Below, in pieces: positions 22,751 through 34,000 of a stretch of 64,000 nt of DNA. The DNA lies in contig CALYLX010000009.1 of assembly GCA_944990035.1 (NCBI GenBank), forward strand, positions 97,367-161,366. The letters run 5' to 3'. Numbering within the stretch: position 1 is the first letter of the stretch; every line of letters starts with the position of its first letter. This stretch comes from Clitopilus passeckerianus (lineage: Eukaryota; Basidiomycota; Agaricomycetes; Agaricales; Entolomataceae). Made by a program: the position numbers and the translations under genes. Below the pieces are notes generated by a model. The model was not told where the DNA came from and searched no databases. It saw nothing but the letters and a program-made list of their open reading frames with translations.

Positions 22751-22768
22751 CACCTCGCGGCAACACTA
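22751..22768 (-). repeat. Right terminal inverted repeat
   Basis: 18 bp, the inverted copy of 21809-21826. Internal to it lie ACCTCGAGGTA motifs repeated at about 22660-22710. Confidence 0.85.
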
Positions 22769-22776
22769 CCTCCCGC

Positions 22777-24285
22777 CCGACCCCTCTTTCAGACTAGAAT
22801 CTGTCCAAAGACAGACTTTAGACCCTTATCCCTTCCTTATCCAGCTAGTTTGCGATCAGTCCCTGAGGTTCTTGCATTTTATTTGATGGAATTAGGGCAA
22901 ATGTTGGAGTTTTCGAGCATTTCCTTTCCCACGTCTTCTCTTCTCTTCGGTCAACTTCTACTTGGCCATGGATTGGACGTTGCTCGATATTTCTTCTGAC
23001 CTTTCAGTCTCCGCCATCACTCGCTTATGGTCTGTATTCTGCATCTATCCTCGGCGATCCTACGGATAAGTACCCACTCCATGGAATGAATTCAAAGGAA
23101 AACTGAATTGACTTGATGTCGCCAATGGTGGTTTAGCACACGAACACGCCAGTGACAGCAGCAAATAGCCGACCACTACCGGCACCGCCGAGGGTTCACC
23201 AGGTAGGGCCGACAACTTCGAATTGCGGAATAGAACGGCAGGTTGGGCTACAAAGCAGTAACTATGGGTGGATAAGAGGGTGGGCGCGAAAAAATTGACT
23301 GGAGAAGAGGACGAAAGAAAGTAACTAAGTGCCAATAATAAGCCTGAAAACCCGAACAACAACATACCTGGAGAAGAGGACGAAAGAAAGGGTGACCACC
23401 CCAATGTCCTCTCCTCCAACTAAATACGAGTACATGTCATAGAGTAAGTACAGTGTCATGAAATATGTAACTACATTCTAGTTCGTCAGATATTACAAGA
23501 ATTTCCTCGGCTACCTGCCATGAGGACTGCACGAGGAAAAGCGCGATGCAGTAGAGCCCGGCGGCTCCCGAAACAATAGCTGCTGGTGCTTCCTTCCATT
23601 GGTCTTGTGTAAACTTCGTTCAAACCCAAGTAATCAGACCTCTCTGTATCTCATCTCGATCGCTCATGAGGGTTTCCCACCCCCGCACGGGCCGACGGTC
23701 CTGTGGTCGGAGTGGTATTATAGGTGATGGGATGGTGTCGGAAAAGTGCAGCAAAGAATTCGATGTTATACAGTTAGAGAACGCCTGGAGGTCTGAAGGA
23801 TCCAGACGAGGGCAAAAAATGAGAATTTTATTCAGGAACTGTTTGCAGAAAGGTATAGAGAAAATGCAGAGAGTAGAAAGTTTGGTATACGGGAAATGAG
23901 ATATGTATCGACACATATCTGCCAATCCAGCGATTGTAAGTGCAAATTTTTAACACATCGATAACCAATAATGAGGGGGCAAGGGAACAGGTGGCACTAC
24001 CATGATGGGGCGCGAAAGACCAGGGATGGCCAGCCAATCCTCACAAGAAGGAGGGCTAGCCACCTCCTTGTGCTTTCATAGTGTGAACGTAGGGGTAGTT
24101 GTAGGTTGTAAGGGAGATAAGAGGTCCGACACAACCGTTTCGATGCAATATACAAATGGAACGTCCAGCCATCCAATGCCACCTTGGTAAGGTACGAGAA
24201 GACGCTGTCTTCAACAGTGCTTTGTCAACGGCGTGATGAACGCGACCGGGCGACATCCCACGTCTTAGGTGGAACCATGCTTGGC
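22777..24285. other. Gene-poor stretch right of the hAT-like element
   Basis: No confident gene. A minus-strand hydrophobic reading at about 23600-23250 contains a 23-bp direct repeat (23299-23321 and 23368-23390) that frames an intron-like segment; see findings. The right end is the 3' flank of the membrane-protein gene. Confidence 0.45.
23299..23390 (-). repeat. 23-bp direct repeat bracketing an intron-like 69-bp segment
   Basis: The 23 bases at 23299-23321 recur exactly at 23368-23390. On the minus strand each copy ends TCTCCAG. The upstream copy is followed by GTATGT, a consensus splice donor, and the downstream copy supplies a pyrimidine-rich tract and CAG acceptor. The host reading is not a recognised gene. 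Confidence 0.6.
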
Positions 24286-26567
24286 TTAGATACCGCCGTA
24301 TGCGTCGTCATCGTCGTACACGGTATTCGGCCTGTTCTTCTTCTCTTCAGCCGTCGGGGTAGCCTTCTCAACGGCCATGACCTCTTCGTGAGGCTTGATC
24401 TCGTGGCTCAACTGGCTACCACTTGAAGTCGCAACGGCGGGTGCCTTCTCCTGATCAGCAGCGAACCCTCGGGTCGACTTCCCCACCTCAGGGGTGATCA
24501 CGCCAAACGAGCTCGCAAGCGGGCTGGGCGTAGCAGGGAACTTGAAACTGCTCAAGCTAGGGTGGACAAGAACCTCCTGTCCCATTCCAGGGGCAGCTTG
24601 CGTAGCAGCTGACATTCCGGAGGGATATCCGCCTTGGCCGGCGTAAGCACCGAAGATGCTGGAGGGGTAACCTGTGTTGACGGGGGTGCCGAGGGTGCTG
24701 TTGGAACCGTTAACTGTGAGGACAGCACCGTGGCCTTCAGAGCTGTGGCCTATATCGGAGTGACCCAAGTCAGAACCGCGAACGGACATGGGGAAGTCAT
24801 AGGAAACGATGCGTTGAGGGGTGTTGACACCGGATGTGGAGGATGAACCAATGAAGATCTCTGGGAGGGTTGGCGGCGTAGAGTCTACAGGAGATTTGGA
24901 AGAAGCTGCAGACGACATGAAAGCGGGAGATGGGAGAGCAGGGGATGGCGGGGCCGGGAAGTCGTTCGTGATGTCCGTAGTATCTGTGGAAGGGCGTGGA
25001 GCTTCGGAGGTGGCTGAGGCTGAAGAAATGGCACTTCCCCGGGGACCGCCAGCACCAGGGGCTAAGCTAGCGGGGATATTCTGGGTGGGAGCGGTAGGAG
25101 GCGTACTTGAACGGGGAGATCCAACAACAGGGTCAGCGAAAGGGCTTGGACCATCATTGTAGGTTTCCACTGGAGGTGCTGGGAGCTCTTGCTCGTTCTT
25201 CGCGGCCAAAGCAGCCACAGCCGGGGTGGTCAAACCATTGGGCACGGGGGTCCCAAGCCTCTCACTGATCTCCGCATATTGAGCTTGCTGGAATGGCGTT
25301 ACGCTGTTCCTGTCAAGGTCAACATACCCTCCGTCGTCAAGATGGCCATTGGCTTGATGGGGATTTGGCGCATTGTATTGTGGATTGGACAAATGTGTGG
25401 CACTGGAGTTCTGCCTGGTCAATATGCCAACACCTGCAATGGCACCTCCGAAACCAGCGACTCCAGCTATGCCTGCACCAGCACCGGGAACCAGGGTGGA
25501 TGGGGTACCAGGGGCAGAACCATTGTAACTAGCATGCGACGGAGCTGGGGAGAAGGGGTTCTGACCGTAAGGTGTACCGCCGTTGGGGTTGTAGGCGTCA
25601 TTGGGATACATAGGGTGAGCCGAGTTCGCAGTCTCTGGAGGAGAATATTGACCGTAGGGGGAACTGTAGGGATGAGGAGCACCCATGGCGCCATAGTGGT
25701 CGTTATCCCAGTTGGTGTTGATGTTGGCCAAGTCCCTGGCTTGGGCAGGTCCAGGACGTCCGTAGAGCGTGCCAAAGGTGGGTGCGGGGGATGCAGCACC
25801 GATATTGCGTTGCTGTGCCATCTCAGGATACCCACCATTAGGATCGCCACCAGAATGAGGCCCCTCGTTACCGAGCATGAGGGCAGACCGACGGAAGTCG
25901 TGCGCATCGAAAGGTGTGATTTCTGGCCTGTTGCGGCGCTTCATGATAAAGCGGATTCCGAAGCCAAGAACAGCGAGGCCGAGAAGAGCACCTGCAATGC
26001 CACCGACAACACCACCAACATTTGTTCCACTTCCTTCGCTGGTTGCAGTTGCGCTTGCTGCGGATGAAGATACTGAAGCGCCAGTTGGGACAGACACCGT
26101 GTATGATGGGAGAGACAACGATGGTAATGGAGCCGTTGTGAGCGTTGAAGTGTTAACGGGATCTGGTCCAACAGATGTGTCTGGTCCAACAGCGTTCGTG
26201 ACGGCAGTATTTGGATCGTTTGTTATAACAGTGTTTGTGTCAGGTGCAGCAGTGGTAGCTGGTGTATCCGTGGGCAAGTTAGTCGGGGTGTTGGGCGGGG
26301 GAGTGGGCGTAGGCGTAGGTGTCGGATCTGGCGTCGTGTCCGGTGAATCCAATGTAGGAAAGTCTTAAAAACCCAGCATTGTTAACCATGATGATAGCCT
26401 GGCAGAACATTGAAAAGCTCACCCGAAGGAGTACTGGTCATAGTCAAAGTCTCCGTGTAGATCGCAGTTGGGCTGTACCTCGCAATCAACTGCTTCAACT
26501 TTTCCTCTTCGTCATTGGCGATACGGTTGTGCTTGTTACGGCGAAAGAATTGGTCGTGGTTGCCCAT
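24286..26567 (-). CDS. Single-pass membrane protein with Pro/Thr-rich stalk and long disordered cytoplasmic tail, 740 aa
   Basis: Two exons, 26567-26423 and 26363-24286, with an intron running GTGAGC to TTTAAG. They total 2223 nt, in frame. The first about 48 residues are hydrophilic with no signal peptide (GNHDQFFRRNKHNR...). A stalk of TPTPTPTPPP and Ser/Thr-rich sequence follows. One membrane helix lies at about residues 164-188 (GGIAGALLGLAVLGFGIRFI), followed by a KRRNR stop-transfer cluster. The remaining about 550 residues are Gly/Pro/Ser/Ala-rich and low in order. The layout recalls Mid2/Wsc- or Axl2-like cell-surface sensors, but the missing signal peptide and lack of a cysteine-rich head argue against a simple match. 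I do not assign a function. Confidence 0.82.
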
Positions 26568-27807
26568 GTTGCTAATTTATGAATAATTTATGCAGATTTG
26601 TTGGCTTGTGGTGGTTGTAATGACTGGTCGATATCGAAAGGAATGTGGTGCTGAAAAAGTCCCTTAGGACGTGTAGGCAAGTTGTACCCTTCCTCCTTCT
26701 TCGCGCACGGGGGCGGCTGCAACGTTACTCTTCTTCGTGCAGGACGTGTCGTGGGATGAAGAAAAGGAAAGGAAAAGAGGGGACTTAGAACAAACAACTG
26801 GTTGCCATCAGGAGGCACCCTCAAATTTGCGAGAACCATATGGAAACCCGGTCACGGTTATTCTAGGAACATTGGCGCTGGTGGAAACGGTGGGAATCTC
26901 GAGAGTTTTGAATGTCCTTAGTGCGTATCTGGCAATAAAAGTACACATTCAGCATAGGATCCCCAGTTAATACACGAATCCCGGAGACCAAAATGCGTAG
27001 AGGATGTCGAGGACTGAGAGGCCCAGGCATACGACAAAGTGATTTACCGGCCGGGTAATCCGGGATCTTTGATGGCGGGGCCCGTAAACTCTCACCAACA
27101 CCATACCTACGTCACGTGCCTCTCATGGCGCTTTTGGACGACGATGAGTCCTTCAACTTCAAGTGAAGCTGAGCTACTGTATTCTAACGACTATTCACCA
27201 GGGTATCATGCTGAAAGGGACGCAAACAAATTTTGCGATCGATCAGTAATATGTACTGGCCAAATTCATGTCACTCTTCATTCGAGGCCGACAATATGTT
27301 CAAAAGAAATTGAATTCCAAGACAACACTGATGAACAGATATATTCCAGATCTCCTCCGCTTGCTCGTTGCCTGTTACCTTTTTTTATAGTAATCTGGGC
27401 TGGAGTGGGAGGCTAGTCATCAGGGTCAACTGTCGGAGGCGTCGAACTGGAAGGTTCAGCATCACTTGATGAATACAAATCTGTGCATTTTTGACAGGGA
27501 CAGAGTGTGCGATGGTTTTGAAATTGAAGCACGAAATGCCATGTTGTCGACATCCTAAACAAGAAAATTACTTACTTTGCTTTATGCCGCTGAATATACC
27601 AGCATCAAACCGAAACGTTTTACCAGAGCTTCACTTTATTCAACGGCAAACTTGACTAGTACCAAATGGTGATCTGTCAAACGACACGGGACCTAGGGAC
27701 CCTGCATTGTGTACATACAATTCACAATTTAAGGACTCCAAGTGGTCCTGGCCGTCGCCGAGCTCCCTCTTAGCCTCTTAGCCCAAACGTTCACAGCCGT
27801 CTCCGTC
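26568..27807. other. Divergent intergenic region
   Basis: This spacer separates the divergently transcribed membrane-protein and P450 genes and should hold both promoters. Only short overlapping readings are present, and no clear TATA box lies near either start. Confidence 0.5.
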
Positions 27808-30001
27808 ATGTCCATACCACTCTCGCAGAACGCTTTACAGTCAACCGTTGCGTGTGCAGTGGCTGCATACCTCCTCGTGAAACTTGTGGCATGGCGTCGC
27901 GAGACGAAGAAGCTGCCGCCTGGCCCACCGAAGCTACCCTTCATTGATAACCTGCATAACATGCCGGCGGGTCTTGACTGGTTGCGGTTCGAAGAGCTCG
28001 GGAAGGAGTATGGTACGGTGGCTCGTATTGGTGTTACAACATCCAACTAACTGGGCGCCTGTATAGGTTCCGACATCATTCACCTAAGCGCCTTGGGGAA
28101 CTCAATCGTGGTCTTGAATTCATACGAAGCCGCGCGAGAAATCCTTGATAAGAGGTCTGGTATCTATTCCAGCCGGTCAGTTACGGTTTGACTTCCCCGT
28201 GAAGTTGATGCTCATAGGTTTATACAACCAATCCAGACCTCCATCTATCCTAATGGGCGACTTGTAAGCCTTACGTCCTCAATTCCAGACTTCAGGCTAA
28301 AGAACTCGCGTTTAAAAGGGGAGAATGCAACGTCTTCTTCTCCATAACGCCTTATGGCGACTATTGGCGAGAGTGCCGAAAGATGTTTATAGAGCATCTA
28401 GGACCAAGAAATACGCACCTGCACCAGCCACGAGAGATCAAGTATGTTCGAAGGTTCCTTTACCAACTGGCAGATTCTCCGGAGAAATTCTTGGCCCATA
28501 TCAAATAGTACGCTCTCGCTTTCTTACAGTGCACTTGGCCATCTTGACTAACCACCTTCGATGTTACCAGTCTCGTCGGCACTGTCAGTATCTCCGAGAC
28601 ATATGGCCTGGAACCTAAAGTCAAGGACGACCCCAGTCTTCAACTAATTGAAGACTTTATTGGCTATTTTGGGAGCGTGCTTACCGCCGGAACGTACCTA
28701 GTCGATGTTTTCCCTTCGTTGAGGCATCTTCCTACTTGGTTCCCCGGCACTGGGTTCCACCAGGTTGGCGCCAAAATCGCCGGATACGCAAGACGGTCTA
28801 GGGCAGTTCTCATGAAGCAGAGTCTTGAAGCGATGGTAACTTGCCTTGTCTTGGCGCTCCGAGCAATCGTTTGACAGCCCTTTGAATATTCAGAATCAAC
28901 CGAATTATGCGGCTTCCTTCGTCTCTGAAGTCATGCAAGGCATTGAGGAGAATACTCCAGCCGCTGAACGAGCCGCAGCCCTCACTCAACTTGAGTGCAC
29001 GGCGGCTCAAGTCTACATCGGTCAGTCTCTACTCTGATGCTCTTTTTATTACGCCTTCTAATGATCTACATCATAGCGGCTGGCGACACTACGTCCTCCG
29101 CTATAGCTACGTTTGTCCTTGCCATGGTCTGTTACCCAGAGGTGCAGAAGAAGCTTCGGCAAGAACTGGATAGTGCGCTGGAAGGTCGGCTGCCCAACCA
29201 TAATGATCTGGAAAGCTTGTCGTACTTGAACGCTGTTATAATGGAGGTGTTCCGGTACGTAGCCCATTCAGTTGCGTGGGCTTATACTGATTTTCCATGT
29301 GTCCTCCTAGGTGGAAGCCAGTCAGCCGAATAGGTGAATCCGGGCTATTCATAATTCTCGTGCAGTACTGATGGCTTTTCTAGGTGTTCCTCATCAAGTC
29401 ATGACAGACGATATCTACAATGGGTATTATATTCCCAAGGAATCTATTGTCGTTGCAAACCTATGGTGAGCAGAGGATCTTAACCACAATGCTATTCTGG
29501 TCGCTTACATCCTTTAGGGCAATGTCATACAATGTGGACGTCTATCCGGAACCACATTTTTTCCGCCCAGAGCGATTCCTCAAGGACGGAAAGATTGACG
29601 AGTCGGTTCTCAACCCGATTGATATCATCTTTGGTTTCGGCAGGAGGTGAGAATCCAATCCCTGCAGAGGTAGAGTTGCGATGTTGATCATTCTATATTC
29701 CTATCTGCAGGATATGCCCAGGAAAGCATCTCGCTCAGTCACTGCTTACTTTGACAGCTGCCTCCATCCTAACTATCTTCGACTTGAGTAAGGCGAAGGA
29801 TAAGGATGGTAAAGTCATCGAGCCCACGCAAGATTATATTGAGGGATTAGTGAGGTGTGTCCTTTCTTTTCTAAGGTATATTTGAAGTAAACGGTTAATC
29901 GGCCTGCATCCAGTCACCCGAAGTCATTCCCTTGTGTCATCCAGCCTCGCTCTTTGATTGCTAAAGACATCATTCAATCTTGTGCTCCAGAGGAGGATTA
30001 G
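27808..30001 (+). CDS. Cytochrome P450 monooxygenase, about 540 aa, one unresolved junction
   Basis: Twelve exons: 27808-28012, 28067-28175, 28218-28263, 28296-28507, 28571-28835, 28878-29020, 29077-29254, 29311-29333, 29384-29465, 29518-29646, 29711-29854 and 29914-30001. An N-terminal membrane anchor ([16 protein letters not shown]) and the [10 protein letters not shown] hinge show a microsomal enzyme. The I-helix has AAGDTTSS, the K-helix has E-V-F-R (ExxR), and the heme loop FGFGRRICPG carries the axial Cys across the exon 10/11 join. All joins keep frame except exon 5 to 6. There the best GT-AG intron (28836-28877, only 42 bp) leaves the total one base off (1624 nt). Either a rare splice or a single-base indel sits there. 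The substrate is unknown; such enzymes usually act in secondary metabolism or detoxification. Confidence 0.82.
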
Positions 30002-31044
30002 TTTCATTCATAAGTGTCTATATTTCTGCTCAGTGTAACGTTATTTACATCGGCTTTTTAATGTTGAAACCACCATCATCGTTGAACGTTGACCAATATT
30101 AACGGGAGAGAAATGAATTGTCGTTAACTCTTCATGATAGAGCATCCTAGCTTGATAAAAATTTTCTGATGAGTTCATACTACCCTACCCATTGACTCTT
30201 TCCATCCACATCAAGTGCTAGATCCATGTCTTGAGTCCTTGCACGAATTTGTCGGTTCCTCGTAACATAGCCTTAATCTCTTCTTCTATCTTTCCAGGGT
30301 CTCCATGGGATCTCCGGTTCCTTGTAATGTAGTCGTAAGCTCTTGCCTTAGCTCTCGAAGTTCCTCCGTGACTTGTCGTGTGTTGCGTTGAGTACGCCAC
30401 CTCATGACATAGCCGAAGGAGTTCTCGGTCGAACTCCTGCTGCGACATGTTCGGCGGATATTGTATAGGTTCTTGCGTGTCGAGAGCAGATAGCAAGGCC
30501 TATTGCTTGATAATGAATAACGGAATTTGTTGATTGAGAAGTCAGGCACTAGAACGTCCGATGAAGTTTGGCCTGCCCTCCAAATTCGTCAGTATATAAG
30601 AGGAACAGGAAGAGATATAGGGAGTCAGACCTCAGTTGCTTCTTCCACGGCAGATTGTTCTTCTTCTTGCGAATGAAAAGTCTGGTCAGGATGTTACTCT
30701 TCAAATTAACAAATCCCATTGATTCTCAGCAACAGTGTTTTTGGTTGGACAATTCAATAACCACAGTGTGCAAAGCTTTCAGAATAGCAAAACATGAACA
30801 GCATAAATTTTCTTCACGTTTCTGTGCCCACAAAAGTGAGTTTTCCCTTGCAGCTGCCATCGAGGCTTCAGAATGGCAAACGTTGGGCAAACGTGGCGGA
30901 ACAAGCGAAAGAACACGTTCCTGAAATAGACAAAGCTCCGGAGTCACGCACCGAATGTCCATTCCCCAATGTGTGAACGCGCCGTCAAGCTCTCTGACGA
31001 AACTCGAGGCTTGTCCACTCCGAGCCACCATCAAAACTTGAAGA
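30002..31044. other. Intergenic region with a possible small reading
   Basis: A minus-strand reading of about 76 codons ending at 30218 (MSQQEFDRELLRLCHEVAYS...) is hydrophilic and helix-prone but has no family signature. It may be chance. The right part includes the promoter of the START-domain gene. Nothing else was recognised. Confidence 0.35.
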
Positions 31045-34000
31045 ATGTCCGATGGGTTTTCGTGCGTCTAATATATATTACAAGGTCTCATAGCATACTG
31101 ATCAAAGGTTTAGTCTACGGCAATCGTGGTCGAATGCGTTGAACGGTGCCGAGACACACTTTCGCTCTCTTCTTACTTCCCCTTCGACCGAGTGGAAACG
31201 AATAGCGAGCGGGGGAGATACATCCCCCGGTGGCCGAAAGGGCAAGGCACGAGCAACGAGCATTCCAGAGCTCAGTGATGTTATTGTACATCGGAACAAC
31301 AGCAGAGGCGGCGAGGAGATATACCGGCTTGTCCTTGAAGTGCCGTTCTCTGATGAATTAGTGACCTTGGAACCTTGGAAAGCTGTTCTCACTACGCCGG
31401 AGCTAAGGCAAGAATGGGACCCAGCCGTGGAGGAGGCGCATCTTCTGGAGATGTTCGACCTGAATACAAGAATATCCAAAACGAACTTTACCCTCGGATG
31501 GCCAGCCAAGTGAGTGCGCTTGCTTCACAAGCACATATGGATAATTGAATTTTCCTAGCCCTCGGGACACGGTCACCATCTCCCGCACATTCAATGACTC
31601 TACAGCTTTGATTGACATCACCACTTCTCTCCCTCGTTCTTCTGATGAACCAGCCTACCTCCGACCTTCTCCACCATATGTGCGCTCCAACGTTGCCCGT
31701 AAGGTACTTTCGCCTATTGCTGCTGCATGACTGCTGACCTTCGCACTCTTCCCTAGTCCTTGCATGGTGCATACAACATATTCAATTGCCGGCGGCTCCT
31801 AATGCATCCACGGACAAGAAGAAGACGGGCAAGATACGACTGACATGCTTTTGGCAACATGACCTCAAGTCTATTTGGAACTTTGGCACGACGGCTGGGT
31901 TCACTCAGCAACTGTCTACTATGGTGCTCGGCTTATTCAAGACTGTTCTTAAACGGGGGAATCACGTTCCCAAGTTATCGGCATATGGGAATGGTGTTAG
32001 CCTGGAACGCATCCGCTTTCAAATTGACCGTGAAGCACTCACAGTTGATTACTCCATCGTACCCGAAGATGATGAACATACACCATCACATGGAGTGGAC
32101 AATGTACAGAACGTGCGGGAGCAACGAAGACTCACGCGTTCCATCCAATGCAGCCTGCCATTCTCAGACGGCTGGGATGTACGAGTGACGACGAAGGCGT
32201 CGTCTGAAGAAGTCGAACAGCTTCCTTGGTCCGCCACTGCAACGCGTAACAACTCGTTGGCTTCATCGGGTCCAGACCAAATTACCTTCCGACTATCACA
32301 TGCCGCACTCATAGACGACCATTCCGTACTTAAAGTCAAAGTGGCTATTGAACGGTCCAGTCCCTCTGGTGGATTACGACTCAATGGGATACCCTACGCA
32401 ATACAAGATGTAGAGGATCGCGACCCGTCGTCATACTTCATACCGGAATCTATATTCCAGGATATCTCTAGCGCCGTTGATCTTAGCTTCAACACTATTT
32501 CGACCGTGGAAAGTCAAGCTTCGAGTTCCTCCTCGACAACGCAGACATTAGTCAAACCTTCAGCTGAAAGGACACAAGCGGCTGATAAGACTATCTTGTC
32601 GAAAGTCAGGAGAAACTATATATATTTCTCTTCGCTGCTACAAGAACCGGAGGCCAAATGGAGAAGAAGTGAGTGTATTCCCTTCTGTGTATCTGTGCCG
32701 CAACCGACAGAGAACAGCAACTGAGGCCAGGGGTGTTTCCATCACCCAACTTGACTCGATTGATCCAACGCTTGTCGTCTATCGAGCGGAAGCAACCTTC
32801 GTTGGAGTTGGACTTTGGGACCTTTATGGTGCCGTTGTCTCCCCTGGCGCCAAGATCTATTGGGACAAGCAGCATGAAGATGATGTGTTGCTTGAGGACG
32901 TTAATGAGCTCACCGAATTGTGGCATTACAAGACCCGCCCTGCGTGGCCTGTCAAGTTCGTATTCATCCCTTCATGTGACATTTCATCGATTTAATTTAC
33001 TTTCGGTATTAATAGCGGGCGAGATGCAGTCATACTCCGAACAGTGTATAAATCCCCAACCACGATACACGTCTTCTCTTTCTCTGTCGACGACTCCCAA
33101 CATCTTTTCCCCACCATCCCTTCCGTTGAGCCGAATGTCATCAGAACCCAGATCGACTTGCAAGGGTGGTCGATCGAAGCTCTGTCCCCTACCACTACTC
33201 AGCTCACTCTTCTCGAGCAATCCGACCCCAAGGGATGGACGAACAAGACGTCAATCCCTCAGCAGATGATCAGCATGCTAGCAGGCATTGGCGAGTTTGC
33301 AATTAAATGTGGTGGACCGCCAGTCGTCACCCGGTTAGCTGGGGCTAAGGCCAATGGCATGAGGTACGACCACGAGAGGTCAAGCTTTAGGGTGGAATAC
33401 GAAGCCAATGCGAACCGACGCTTGAAGCTCACACCAAGCCCAACCACAGCAGAGGACGGCGTGAAGCCCATTGCTCGGTCCCTGTCATCCTCGTCACCTG
33501 TCATCGAGTGTGAAATACGCTGTGACATTGATACATGGGCACATTCTCTCGACATTGTTGTTGACCCTCCCCCGCAAACGATCTCTTGTTTGCGCCGACA
33601 TCGATTATCACCTGGAGGAGGCGGTCTGTGGTTGTCGTTGACCCATGACGCGCTCTTCGTCGATGAAGATAGGCTGCTCACCATTGTTCGGCGGTCTCCA
33701 GGGAAGGAAAAGGGCCTTGTTATGGTCAATGGCGCCAAAGTCCCGGTTGATGTCGAGGAGTTATCGGAACAGGAGGTTAAAGCGCTAGCGAAGCAGAAGA
33801 GGGTCAAACCACCGAGGATACCACTCGATCAACCTCCAGTGGAAGGTGCGGTACGGAAAAGGAAGGCGGAGTGGGATGCTGGGGATACTCCAGAGAGTGG
33901 GAGGGTGTCAACTCCTGAGTCTGGATCTGGCACAACGGCATCAGCGACTTTGAAATTGAGCAGCTGGGCCTCAGCGCCTCGGACCTCAAGTCCATTGACC

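Larger units (their letters stand above)
21809..22768. mobile_element. Non-autonomous hAT-like DNA transposon (MITE-like), 960 bp
   Basis: An 18-bp perfect terminal inverted repeat, TAGTGTTGCCGCGAGGTG at 21809-21826, has its reverse complement at 22751-22768. The first bases, TAGTG, fit the YARNG start of hAT termini. The flanks CCTCCCGA (21801-21808) and CCTCCCGC (22769-22776) match at 7 of 8 positions, as expected for the 8-bp hAT target duplication. Just inside both ends are several ACCTCGAG/CTCGAG-type motifs in both orientations, like the subterminal binding sites used by hAT transposases. There is no transposase reading inside. The element depends on a partner elsewhere, and its one mismatch in the target copy suggests moderate age. 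Confidence 0.82.

Noticed and set aside
23060..23419. 119-codon hydrophobic minus-strand reading as a membrane protein gene
   Set aside because: It spans the duplicated 23-bp repeat, and its LSSSSP repeats come from that duplication. No start context or family match was seen.
20197..24285. tRNA or other structured RNA genes in the gene-poor region
   Set aside because: I found no stretch with A- and B-box spacing or a convincing cloverleaf by eye. A covariance-model scan would be needed to be sure.
25189..26067. 292-codon plus-strand open reading
   Set aside because: It lies antisense inside the GC-rich exon of the minus-strand membrane protein. Its composition reflects the other strand and it shows no domain.
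31139..31141. TTG as start codon of the START-domain protein
   Set aside because: An upstream 17-nt exon with ATG at 31045 and a GTGCGT/AAAG intron joins in frame and adds a sensible N-terminus. The TTG is internal.
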